A program made the position numbers and the translations under genes. 64,000 nucleotides of DNA from Anabaena sp. 4-3 (lineage in GTDB: Bacteria > Cyanobacteriota > Cyanobacteriia > Cyanobacteriales > Nostocaceae), in the NCBI RefSeq assembly GCF_001597745.1, contig NZ_LUHJ01000026.1, forward strand, positions 1-64,000, given 5' to 3'. Positions 1 through 7,835 of this stretch are shown here, piece after piece. The first letter of the stretch is position 1, and every line of letters starts with the position of its first letter. The notes beneath the pieces were generated by a model that worked only from the letters and a program-made list of their open reading frames with translations, was not told the DNA's origin and did no database searches.

Positions 1-35
1 CTCTAAAGTATCCTTCTGATTTTGAAGATTTCTAA
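1..35 (+). CDS. Microviridin-type graspetide precursor, 3' end only (cut by window edge)
   Basis: The window opens inside a reading frame giving (T)LKYPSDFEDF followed by TAA at 33-35. This is the core of a microviridin precursor: a Thr-x-Lys-Tyr-Pro-Ser-Asp-aromatic-Glu-Asp pattern in which Thr and Ser are esterified to the Asp/Glu side chains and Lys forms an amide. The leader lies outside the window. A complete precursor follows 200 bases downstream and two ATP-grasp ligases after that, so this is very likely the upstream member of a multi-precursor cluster. Too short to be shown as a gene without that context. Confidence 0.8.
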   Translation, partial: LKYPSDFEDF

Positions 36-238
36 ATTCGAGCCAACTGCATCGGAATGCAAGCAGTATTGGTCATACTGTTTGTTGATGTAGGTGGCTT
101 GTTGTAGCCATAGATGCACTTAATTCTCAACTGTAGAGACTTGAGATTTTACTTGCATCGGAATTAAAGAAGTAGTTTTCAGTTATCAACTAACTGAAAG
201 CTACTCCTAACGATCAACCAATATTCATACATGATACC

Positions 239-394
239 ATGTCTAGCAATAAAATAAGAGGATTAGATATGCAAGCAGTGCCATTTTTCGCACGCTTCTT
301 GGTGGAAGAAGAACCACCACAAACACCAGAGCCAGAGCCAGTTCCCCCACCAATCTGGACTTTAAAGTGGCCTTCTGATTGGGAAGATTCGTAA
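239..394 (+). CDS. mdnA: Microviridin-type graspetide precursor peptide
   Basis: A 51-residue peptide with the hallmarks of microviridin precursors. The leader helix PFFARFL (residues 15-21) is the known docking motif for the ATP-grasp ligases. It is followed by an acidic, proline-rich spacer (EEEPPQTPEPEPVPPP) and a C-terminal core, TLKWPSDWEDS. By analogy with the family, core Thr and Ser form omega-esters with Asp and Glu and Lys forms an amide with the last acidic residue, giving a tricyclic depsipeptide, usually a serine-protease inhibitor. The core has Trp where KYPSD or KFPSD is usual. The start at 239 gives the normal leader length. An internal ATG at 269 has a better Shine-Dalgarno (AAGAGG, 256-261) and would give a 41-residue peptide that still holds PFFARFL. 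Ligase genes follow on the same strand. Confidence 0.9.
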   Translation: MSSNKIRGLDMQAVPFFARFLVEEEPPQTPEPEPVPPPIWTLKWPSDWEDS

Positions 395-427
395 ATAAAA
401 ATTAGCAATTATTAAATCTGTTTGTGT

Positions 428-457
428 TGACTGATGGCTAATAATTGTCATCAGTCA
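428..457 (+). terminator. Hairpin downstream of the precursor gene
   Basis: TGACTGATG (428-436) pairs perfectly with CATCAGTCA (449-457) around a 12-base loop, 34 bases after the precursor stop. No strong U-run follows, so it may be a partial terminator or an RNA-stabilising 3' end that keeps precursor mRNA in excess over ligase mRNA. That role is inference. Confidence 0.45.
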
Positions 458-522
458 TTAGTAAAAGACGTTATCCAAATTGATGTTTGGCTAAGTAAGT
501 TGGTGTAAATAATTTCACGTTT

Positions 523-543
523 GTAGTAAGGACTTTAGTCCTT
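523..543 (+). repeat. Dispersed AAGGACTTTAGTCCTT palindromic repeat, copy 1
   Basis: GTAGT followed by AAGGACT-TT-AGTCCTT, a 7-bp inverted repeat. Further copies lie at 3006-3026 (same strand) and 14042-14062 (opposite strand), all in non-coding DNA. Confidence 0.7.
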
Positions 544-678
544 GTCTTAGGGCTAGGGCGACTTAATACGAACATAATCACAAGAATTTGACATTGTAAA
601 ACCCGTAGATTTATGTATTCTTACTGACTTACTTAGTTACTAACGTCTATTTCTACAATTCAAAAAAGAAAATTTATC

Positions 679-1665
679 ATGCACCTATCGCGTAATGTTG
701 TTTTATTAATCACTCATAGTGGTGATTTTTTCACGATAGATAAAGTTGCAGAAGCCGTATTAAAAAAAGGGGCGCAACCATTTCGCCTTGACACTGATAA
801 GTTTCCCCTAGAAGTGCAATTAACAGCACATTTTGAGCAAACTAAAACTTATCACACTATCGAATATGGCGACCAGTCTATCAGTACAGAACAGGTGCAA
901 GCTGTCTGGCTGCGACGGATATGGGAGCCACAACTGAGTGAAAAATTAGCTCCTCAGTTCCGCGAAGCTTGTCTGAGAGAATCAAAAGCGACTTTGGCAG
1001 GTTTTTGGGATAGTCTCAGAGAAGCTCGTTGGATAGATCATTTAGAGCGGATAAATGCGGCACAAGATAAATTGCGCCAACTGCGGGTAGCTGCGGAGGT
1101 TGGTTTTATCACTCCTCGGACTCTTGTCACCAACAAAGCAGAAGCAGCAAGGGAGTTTTTCCACCAAGTCAACGGCAAGATGGTGAGCAAGTTATTAACT
1201 GCTCTTTCCCACAGTATGCAAGCCACCTCTTCTTTTTTTATGTACACCAGCACCGTCAAGGAGGAAGACTTGCGAGATGCTGAGTCACTGCGCTACTGTC
1301 CAATGGTGTTTCAAGAGCAAATTCCTAAGCAGTTGGAATTACGGGTGGTGTATGTGAATGGTAAAGCGTTTGTAGGTGCGCTAGATGCCAATGTTTATGC
1401 AGGTGCAAAAGCTGATTGGCGTAAACCGGGTGTTGAGGTGGGCGCATGGCAACATCATGAGCTACCTGAGCAACTGCTGCGTCGTCTGCAAGTGTTTATG
1501 ACTAGGTTTGGGCTGACATTTGGCGCATTAGATTTCATCGTCACACCATCAGGGGAGTATGTGTTTTTGGAAGTTAACCCTGTAGGTGAGTGGGGAATGT
1601 TGGAGAGAGATTTGGACTTACCGATAGCGAGTGCGATCGCAGATACTCTACTGCAAACTGAATAA
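679..1665 (+). CDS. mdnB: Microviridin ATP-grasp peptide ligase, MdnB/MvdC type (lactam-forming)
   Basis: 328 residues, beginning with the VVLLITHSGDFFTID signature that I recognise from MdnB (MvdC in Planktothrix nomenclature), the ligase that closes the Lys-Asp/Glu amide after the esters are made. A pre-ATP-grasp domain (about 1-115) includes FRLDTDKFP and WLRRIW. It is followed by the ATP-grasp fold, with the metal/ATP-binding stretch FLEVNPVGEWG near residue 300. Length is normal for the family. The GEWG ending separates it from the MdnC-type paralogue next door, which has GEFFW. Family assignment is strong; the lactam rather than lactone role is by sequence resemblance. It sits between the precursor and the second ligase and is probably co-transcribed with it. 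Confidence 0.92.
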   Translation: MHLSRNVVLLITHSGDFFTIDKVAEAVLKKGAQPFRLDTDKFPLEVQLTAHFEQTKTYHTIEYGDQSISTEQVQAVWLRRIWEPQLSEKLAPQFREACLRESKATLAGFWDSLREARWIDHLERINAAQDKLRQLRVAAEVGFITPRTLVTNKAEAAREFFHQVNGKMVSKLLTALSHSMQATSSFFMYTSTVKEEDLRDAESLRYCPMVFQEQIPKQLELRVVYVNGKAFVGALDANVYAGAKADWRKPGVEVGAWQHHELPEQLLRRLQVFMTRFGLTFGALDFIVTPSGEYVFLEVNPVGEWGMLERDLDLPIASAIADTLLQTE

Positions 1666-1799
1666 TAAGGCACTGACTCCCCGATAAATTGTAGAAACTT
1701 ACCATACTTAGTCTCTACTTATGCACCCATTCCAGCTAACTTGACAAACAGCCTCTAACACATCGTACTTAAATCAGATTTATTACACAACAGATAATC

Positions 1800-2825
1800 A
1801 TGACAGTTTTAATACTTACTTTTAGCAAAGATAACGAAAGCATTCCTCTAGTCATGGAAGCAATCAAGGCGAGAGGCGAAAAAGCTTTTCGTTTTGACAC
1901 AGACAGATATCCCACCGAAGTAAAACTAGATATTTACTACGGCGATAGGGAACAGATAATTATTACTGATGGTAATCAGCAACTAGATTTGAGTGAAGTA
2001 ACCTCAGTTTGGTATCGCCGAATGCGCTATGGGCATCAAATCCCCCAATCAATGGATAAGCAATTTAGAGACGCATCAATTAACGAATGTCGCGCCAGTG
2101 TCAGGGGAATGATTGCTAGCTTGAAAGCTTTCCACTTCGACAGAATGTCAAATGTGGATGTAGCTAATAATAAACAACTACAGTTGCAAGTAGCGAAAGA
2201 AATCGGACTGATTACCCCTCGTACTTTGACTTCCAACAATCCAGAAGCAGTCAAGCGATTTGCCCAAGAATGTCAAGAGGTAGGTATAGTTACAAAAATG
2301 CTGTCTTCCTTTGCCATTTTTGACGAGGGGGGACGAGAGAATGTTGTCTTCACCACGCCAGTTACAGATGATGATTTGGCAAATATGGAAGGACTGCGTT
2401 TTTGTCCAATGACGTTTCAAGAAAACATACCCAAGGCGTTGGAATTGCGGACAACTATTGTTGGCAAGCAGGTATTTACAGCCGCAGTAGATTCTCAACA
2501 GTTGGCAGGATCTACGTTTGATTGGCGCAAAGAGGGGAGAAACTTAGTGAAGAATTGGCAACCCTACAGTTTGCCCAACGATGTAGAGACAAAGCTGCTG
2601 CAACTGATGGCGCGGTTTGGCTTAAATTATGGGGCGATTGATATTATTGTCACTCCCGATGGTCGCCATATCTTCCTTGAGATTAACCCAGTAGGCGAAT
2701 TTTTCTGGATGGAGGTGTATTCACCATACTATCCGATTTCACAGGCGATCGCAGAAATGTTGCTCACTAATAAAAATCAGAATCAATTCACAGTCAACTC
2801 CTTGGCAGTCACTTCCAATAGATAG
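1800..2825 (+). CDS. mdnC: Microviridin ATP-grasp peptide ligase, MdnC/MvdD type (ester-forming)
   Basis: 341 residues starting MTVLILTFSKDNESIPLV, which closely resembles MdnC (MvdD), the enzyme that recognises the PFFARFL leader helix and forms the two omega-ester rings first. FRFDTDRYPTEVK and WYRRMRYG lie in the N-terminal domain, and FLEINPVGEFFW near residue 292 is the ATP/metal-binding segment. About 15 extra C-terminal residues (after MLLTNKNQ) exceed the usual end. The stop codon is formed at the junction with a MITE-like element (2824-2941) whose flanking direct repeat restores the same last residues. Separated from mdnB by 134 bases. Confidence 0.93.
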   Translation: MTVLILTFSKDNESIPLVMEAIKARGEKAFRFDTDRYPTEVKLDIYYGDREQIIITDGNQQLDLSEVTSVWYRRMRYGHQIPQSMDKQFRDASINECRASVRGMIASLKAFHFDRMSNVDVANNKQLQLQVAKEIGLITPRTLTSNNPEAVKRFAQECQEVGIVTKMLSSFAIFDEGGRENVVFTTPVTDDDLANMEGLRFCPMTFQENIPKALELRTTIVGKQVFTAAVDSQQLAGSTFDWRKEGRNLVKNWQPYSLPNDVETKLLQLMARFGLNYGAIDIIVTPDGRHIFLEINPVGEFFWMEVYSPYYPISQAIAEMLLTNKNQNQFTVNSLAVTSNR

Positions 2826-2941
2826 GACTTACGCAAGTATCACACTAAATATCTATATGTCGGGTGCATCAGCCAGCATCAATCCTGCCAATCAACTTAT
2901 GTTTGCCATCTGACACACCCTACCAATGTGCCAGTTGCGTA
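2824..2941. mobile_element. MITE-like element (AGGACTTACGCAA family) at the end of mdnC
   Basis: A 118-bp non-coding insert flanked by the 13-bp direct repeat ACTTCCAATAGAT (2811-2823 and 2942-2954). The left end reads AGGACTTACGCAAG. The right end, read inward, is TACGCAACTGGCACA, so its outermost bases are not conserved. Internal GGGTGCATCAG / CTGACACACCC arms relate it to the element at 46231-46447 and the short copy at 51377-51440. Confidence 0.7.
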
Positions 2942-3005
2942 ACTTCCAATAGATGAGAGTAGCCGCCACCCTGTCTACAACCCCTACTGAAATCAGAAAA
3001 AGTTC

Positions 3006-3026
3006 GTAGTAAGGACTTTAGTCCTT
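3006..3026 (+). repeat. Dispersed AAGGACTTTAGTCCTT palindromic repeat, copy 2
   Basis: Same 21-bp sequence as at 523-543, lying 41 bases before the LamG-patatin gene. Confidence 0.7.
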
Positions 3027-3066
3027 TCTCATTCTTGTCAAGCAGCGATTTGGAGATAAAAATGTT

Positions 3067-5022
3067 GTGACAAACAAGGTATATACCCAATCAGTTTTGA
3101 CATTTGATGGTCAGGATGATTATATAAATTTTGGTAAAAATGATATTGGAGGTGTTTTTGCTCAGGGAAGTTCAGCCTTTACAATTTCAGGATGGGTAAA
3201 ACCTGATCAACTCACAAATCAAGCCACTACTTATGGAACACGCAATGTATTTTTTGCCTGTGCTTCAGACCAATTTAGTGATAATTTTGAGTTTGGCATC
3301 AGTGAAGCAGGAAATCTAGATGTTTACATTGATGAGACTCATCAAAAATTTATTAAAACCTTTGGGAATAGAGAATTAACTGTTAAAGAATGGCACTTTT
3401 TCGCTATTATTTTTAATCAAGGTCAATTGACCATATATTTAGATGACCATGAATACACAGGGACTTTTACAGGTTCGGCTTTAAATAAAGCCACCAGTGC
3501 AGTCACCCTGGGCGGAACGTTACACAATAAAATATTTTTCGCGGGACAATTGGCTCATATTAGTGTTTGGAATTATCCCTGTAGTCAGACGGAAATCCAA
3601 ACGCATCGCGCTGGGTTGATAGTTGGGAATGAATCAGGATTAGTTGCTTACTGGAAATTAGACGAAGGGGAAGGAAAAACTGTTAAAAACCAGACGGGAA
3701 ATAGTTATAAGGGAAATTTGCGTGGTAATCCCACTTGGGATTTAGCAAATATTCCATTTGTGAATATTTCACCATCCGTGAATCAAATGCAACCACCAGA
3801 ACCACAGACATCAGAACAACAAGAATTACCAACAACTATTGAAGACATCCAGCCAAATGAAGAAATTACAACCGAGCTAATTAGCGCAAGTGAAATTTCA
3901 CTGAATATTCTCCCACCAGAACCACCAACATTAGAACAAGAGGAATTACCAACAACTATGAACACAACAGCCAATACTAAATATAAAATACTTGCCATTG
4001 ATGGCGGCGGTATTCGTGGTATTATCCCGGCAATTATCCTAGCAGAAATAGAAAAGCGCACACAAAAGCCAATTTTTAGTTTATTCGATTTAATTGCTGG
4101 GACTTCTAGTGGAGGAATTCTTGCACTGGGACTAACTAAACCGAAATTAAATTTAGATGAACCTGATAGTCCGATAGTTGCTGAATACAGTGCAGAGGAT
4201 TTGCTGCAAATATTTACCGAATATGGGGCGGAAATATTTTACGAACCATTTTTTGAAAAAGTTCTCGGCCAGCTAGAAGATATATTTGCCCAACCAAAAT
4301 ATTCTTCTGAGGGACGAGAGGAAATTTTACAGAAATATTTTGGTGACACTCCTCTAGAAAAGAACCTCAAAGAAGTTTTTGTCCCTAGCTACGATATTGA
4401 GCAGCGAATTCCGGTATTTTTTACGAATAAAGCTGAAAAACAACAGACTGAATCGCGCAAGTTTCGTAAGTTATGTTTAAGTTTTACAGTCACAGATGCG
4501 GCTTTAGCAACGAGTGCTACTCCTACTTATTTTGCTCCCCATCGGATTCCTACTTCCCATAATACCAACGGCTTTTATACTTTAGTTGATGGTGGATTAA
4601 TTGCGAATAATCCAGCCCATTTAGCTATGTTAGAGGCGCAAATTAGTAGACAAGAAAACCAACAAACTCTTAATACTGAAGATATCTTCTTACTGTCTTT
4701 AGGTACGGGTTCACTAACGACTGTCTATCCTTACAAAGAAGTGCAAAATTGGGGACTTCTGCAATGGGCGAACCCACTTTTAAATATGGTACTGGATGGT
4801 GGTAGTGAAGTAGTAGCCGGAGAATTAGAAAGACTGTTTGAGACTGGAAATACAGCCGCTACAAAGTCTTATTATCGGTTTCAAACATTCTTAAATGGGG
4901 AACTGGAAGCAATAGATAACCCCAGACCTGAAAATATACGTCAGTTGCAAGCAATCACCAATAGATTGATTGTCGAAAGAAGTCAGGAAATCGATGAATT
5001 GTGTAGTCTGCTGACTAGCTAA
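3067..5022 (+). CDS. LamG (concanavalin-like) - patatin-like phospholipase fusion
   Basis: 651 residues with a GTG start; the ATG five bases upstream is followed at once by TGA in its own frame. Residues about 5-215 form a LamG/concanavalin-A-like lectin fold (VLTFDGQDDYINFG, ISVWNYPCSQTEIQ, LVAYWKLDEGEGKTV). A linker at about 230-300 repeats a PPEP..TLEQ/SEQQELPTT module. A patatin domain follows: oxyanion-hole DGGGIRG (312-318), nucleophile elbow GTSSG with Ser347, and DGG with Asp508 completing the Ser-Asp dyad. It should hydrolyse acyl lipids. No signal peptide is evident. It lies in the same direction between the microviridin ligases and the exporter/acetyltransferase, so it may be an accessory cargo gene of the cluster rather than a biosynthetic enzyme; that is inference. 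Confidence 0.85.
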   Translation: MTNKVYTQSVLTFDGQDDYINFGKNDIGGVFAQGSSAFTISGWVKPDQLTNQATTYGTRNVFFACASDQFSDNFEFGISEAGNLDVYIDETHQKFIKTFGNRELTVKEWHFFAIIFNQGQLTIYLDDHEYTGTFTGSALNKATSAVTLGGTLHNKIFFAGQLAHISVWNYPCSQTEIQTHRAGLIVGNESGLVAYWKLDEGEGKTVKNQTGNSYKGNLRGNPTWDLANIPFVNISPSVNQMQPPEPQTSEQQELPTTIEDIQPNEEITTELISASEISLNILPPEPPTLEQEELPTTMNTTANTKYKILAIDGGGIRGIIPAIILAEIEKRTQKPIFSLFDLIAGTSSGGILALGLTKPKLNLDEPDSPIVAEYSAEDLLQIFTEYGAEIFYEPFFEKVLGQLEDIFAQPKYSSEGREEILQKYFGDTPLEKNLKEVFVPSYDIEQRIPVFFTNKAEKQQTESRKFRKLCLSFTVTDAALATSATPTYFAPHRIPTSHNTNGFYTLVDGGLIANNPAHLAMLEAQISRQENQQTLNTEDIFLLSLGTGSLTTVYPYKEVQNWGLLQWANPLLNMVLDGGSEVVAGELERLFETGNTAATKSYYRFQTFLNGELEAIDNPRPENIRQLQAITNRLIVERSQEIDELCSLLTS

Positions 5023-5194
5023 ATATGAGAGCGACTTTGATACCCATTCCTCACATTAGCAAGAGATAGCAACCGGAAAACCTCAAGCTAATCTTAATTT
5101 CTTGATTAAGAATTAAGTATGAAGAATGAAGAATTGGTATTAGTAGTTTTTAGTGATGTTTAACCAAATAATGTCAGGATTTTAGGTAACTCAA

Positions 5195-5596
5195 ATGGAC
5201 GAAATCGTTAAAAAACTTGCTGGTTTAGGTCTTCCTGGTATACTGCTGGTGATTGTCACGGCTGCATCAGGAGGAATAGGTAGTTCCGCCGCCGTTGTAG
5301 CTGCTCTGACGGGTTTAGGCGGCCCCTTTGGTTTGATAGGAGGTTTAGGCGTGCTTGGTTTAATAGCCTCTGTGGGGGATGTGATAGCCGGATATGGAAT
5401 TGAAGCTATTCTTTTGAACATCTATGCAGAACGGAGCAAAACCGAATCTGTGCGCTATCTGCTCAAAGAAATTAAAGATTTACCGATTACGGATGAGCTA
5501 AAAGCCAAATTGAAAGATCAACTAAGTCCAGAAATCAACACCGAGCCTGAAGAAGTTCAGCCACCAAAAACTATTGAAATTGTGGAAGAGGAATAA
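5195..5596 (+). CDS. Small glycine-rich membrane-associated protein, unknown function
   Basis: 133 residues. The first 75 or so are very hydrophobic and Gly/Ala-rich with many small-xxx-small spacings (LGLPGILLVIVTAASGG, GLIGGLGVLGLIASVGD), predicting two or more membrane helices. The C-terminal 55 residues are charged (RYLLKEIKDLPITDELKAK) and end in an acidic tail. I recognise no family. It follows the patatin gene by 172 bases on the same strand. A hydrophobic partner or regulator of the phospholipase, a pore-forming protein or a small scaffold are all possible; none is shown by the sequence. Confidence 0.7.
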   Translation: MDEIVKKLAGLGLPGILLVIVTAASGGIGSSAAVVAALTGLGGPFGLIGGLGVLGLIASVGDVIAGYGIEAILLNIYAERSKTESVRYLLKEIKDLPITDELKAKLKDQLSPEINTEPEEVQPPKTIEIVEEE

Positions 5597-5682
5597 TCAC
5601 ACGGTGACATTCGATGATATTCTAGGTCGAGTGTGATGACTTTAGCGATATATCGCACCCAAAAATTTTAATAAGCGAAAAA

Positions 5683-5718
5683 ATGGCCTCTGAGTCTGAT
5701 TGTAGTCTCAAAGGCCAT
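5683..5718 (+). promoter_or_regulatory. Hairpin in the leader of the ABC exporter gene
   Basis: ATGGCCTcTGAG (5683-5694) pairs with CTCAaAGGCCAT (5707-5718), 11 of 12 positions, around a 12-base loop, 53 bases before the exporter start. No U-tract follows immediately. It may end transcription of the preceding gene or act in the leader; undetermined. Confidence 0.4.
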
Positions 5719-5770
5719 CATGCCAATTTGATAATTTTCACTTTTTTAAAAACGACTATATATCTAGAAA

Positions 5771-7792
5771 ATGTCAACTCCAGTTGTTAGTGATCAAAGC
5801 ACAAAGAACCCAGTTGCAGTATTTACGCAATTTTGGGAGGATATCAAGGTAGTCGCTCAACCTTATTGGTATCCCACAGATATAAGCGGACGAGCATTTG
5901 CAGAGGTAATTCGCTCGTGGGGAATGCTCGCTCTTTTAATATTGTCCATTACAGCAGTTGTAGCGATAAGCGCGTTAAATAGCTTCTGGAATCGCTATGT
6001 ACTGGATATCATTATTGAAGAGAGAGACCTGACTAAATATCTGAATACTTTGTGGGTTTCTTGCTTGGCTCTGGTAGTGACAGTTTTATCGGTAGGAATT
6101 TCCAAATATTTAAGAAAAAGAATTTCTCTCGATTGGTATATTTGGCTAAATAATTACACTGTAGAAAAATATTTGAGCTATCGAGCTTATTATAAAATAA
6201 ATTTTCAATCTAATATTAATAATCCAGATCAACGACTAGCCCAAGAGATAGAACCAATTACCAGCAACGCCTTAAACTTTTCAACGGTTTTTTACGAAAA
6301 AGTGCTGGAAATGGTAGCTTTTTTAGGGATTCTATGGACTATTTCGCCACAAATTACAATATATCTAATTATTTATACAATTGTAGGGAATATAGCTGCT
6401 GTTTATTTGACGCAAAAACTGAATAAGATTAATCAAGAAGCACTGGAATTTAAAGCTGATTTCAATTATTGTCTGACTCATGTGAGAAATCACGCGGAAT
6501 CGATAGCTTTTTTTCAGGGAGAAGCGGAAGAATTAAATATAATTAAACGCCGATTTGATAATGTGATCAAGAATGCGGAACGCAGACTGAGTTGGGAAAG
6601 AGGACAGGATATTTTTAACCGAGCTTATCAGTCTGCTATTGGTGTGTTTTCGATGTTCATCCTCACACCGTTATTTATTCAAGATAAAATTGATTATGGC
6701 GAAATTAGCCAAGCAAGTTTAGCTTGTATGATGTTTTCTAATGCTCTGGGACAATTAATCACTGAATTTGGGGCTTTAGGGCGGTTTTCTAGTTATGTTG
6801 AACGGTTGGCGGAATTTTCAGATGCTTTAGCAGAGGTGATTAAACAACCAGAGAATGTCAGCACTATTCAATTCATCGAAGACAAGCATTTAGCTTTTGA
6901 GGGTGTGACGGTACAAACACCAAATTATGAAAAGCTGATTGTAGAAGATTTATCAGTGTCGGTGGAAGCGGGACAAGGGTTATTGATAGTCGGGCCGAGT
7001 GGTCGAGGTAAAAGTTCTCTGCTGCGGGCGATCGCTGGTTTGTGGAATGCGGGCAGTGGTAAGTTGGTCAGACCGCCCCTAGAAGAAATGTTATTTTTAC
7101 CCCAACGTCCTTATATCATTTTGGGGACTTTGCGCGAACAGTTACTTTATCCGCATACTGACCGGAAAATGAGCGATCGCGAACTGGAAGACATTCTACA
7201 ACAAGTAAATCTACAAAACTTACTCACCCGTGTAGAAGGCTTAGATACAGAAGTGCGTTGGGAAAATATCCTGTCCTTGGGAGAACAACAACGTCTAGCT
7301 TTTGCACGCCTCTTAATTAGTCGTCCTAGCTTCACCATATTAGATGAAGCCACCAGTGCTTTAGATTTAAATAACGAAGGTAATTTATATCAACAATTAC
7401 AAGCAACGCAAACAACTTATATTAGCGTTGGACATCGAGAAAGTTTGTTTAATTATCATCAATGGGTATTAGAACTTTCAGAAAATTCACAGTGGCGACT
7501 CCTCCCGGTGGAAGATTATCGACGACAAAAAGCCATCGTTATTAATGTAAATGAAAACCCTCAAATCACCATAGATACTTACCCTAAAAAAGAACTCGAA
7601 ATCATCCCACAAACATCAGCAACAATAGCCACAATTGTCGGGCTTTCTCATAAAGAAATACAGTCATTAACCGACTATTCCCTGTCCACAGTTAGAAGCA
7701 GGGCTAGCTTAGGAAAGCCTATCACTACAAAGGATGGCATGACCTACAGATATAACAAAGACCCAAAAGTATTAAAGTGGCTGAAAGAATAG
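5771..7792 (+). CDS. ABC transporter, fused permease and ATPase, microviridin exporter candidate (MdnE/MvdA role)
   Basis: 673 residues in one chain: an N-terminal membrane domain (about 40-340, several TM helices) of the SbmA/BacA-YddA type (ABC_membrane_2), then a nucleotide-binding domain with Walker A GPSGRGKSS (408-416), signature LSLGEQQ and Walker B FTILDEATSAL. About 90 residues extend beyond the ATPase and end in an HTH-like stretch (IVGLSHKEIQSLTDYSLSTV). Microviridin clusters encode an ABC protein needed for export and correct processing, and the gene order here fits that role. The acetyltransferase gene follows 43 bases later, probably in the same operon. Substrate assignment is by context. 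Confidence 0.85.
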   Translation: MSTPVVSDQSTKNPVAVFTQFWEDIKVVAQPYWYPTDISGRAFAEVIRSWGMLALLILSITAVVAISALNSFWNRYVLDIIIEERDLTKYLNTLWVSCLALVVTVLSVGISKYLRKRISLDWYIWLNNYTVEKYLSYRAYYKINFQSNINNPDQRLAQEIEPITSNALNFSTVFYEKVLEMVAFLGILWTISPQITIYLIIYTIVGNIAAVYLTQKLNKINQEALEFKADFNYCLTHVRNHAESIAFFQGEAEELNIIKRRFDNVIKNAERRLSWERGQDIFNRAYQSAIGVFSMFILTPLFIQDKIDYGEISQASLACMMFSNALGQLITEFGALGRFSSYVERLAEFSDALAEVIKQPENVSTIQFIEDKHLAFEGVTVQTPNYEKLIVEDLSVSVEAGQGLLIVGPSGRGKSSLLRAIAGLWNAGSGKLVRPPLEEMLFLPQRPYIILGTLREQLLYPHTDRKMSDRELEDILQQVNLQNLLTRVEGLDTEVRWENILSLGEQQRLAFARLLISRPSFTILDEATSALDLNNEGNLYQQLQATQTTYISVGHRESLFNYHQWVLELSENSQWRLLPVEDYRRQKAIVINVNENPQITIDTYPKKELEIIPQTSATIATIVGLSHKEIQSLTDYSLSTVRSRASLGKPITTKDGMTYRYNKDPKVLKWLKE

Positions 7793-7835
7793 CAGCTATT
7801 GAGAATTTGGCAATGCAAATTAGGAACCCAAAAAC

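Noticed and set aside
214-408. 64-residue frame on the minus strand over the precursor gene
   Set aside because: It is the antisense of the microviridin precursor; its Gly/Ser-rich look comes from the Pro/Glu codons on the other strand.
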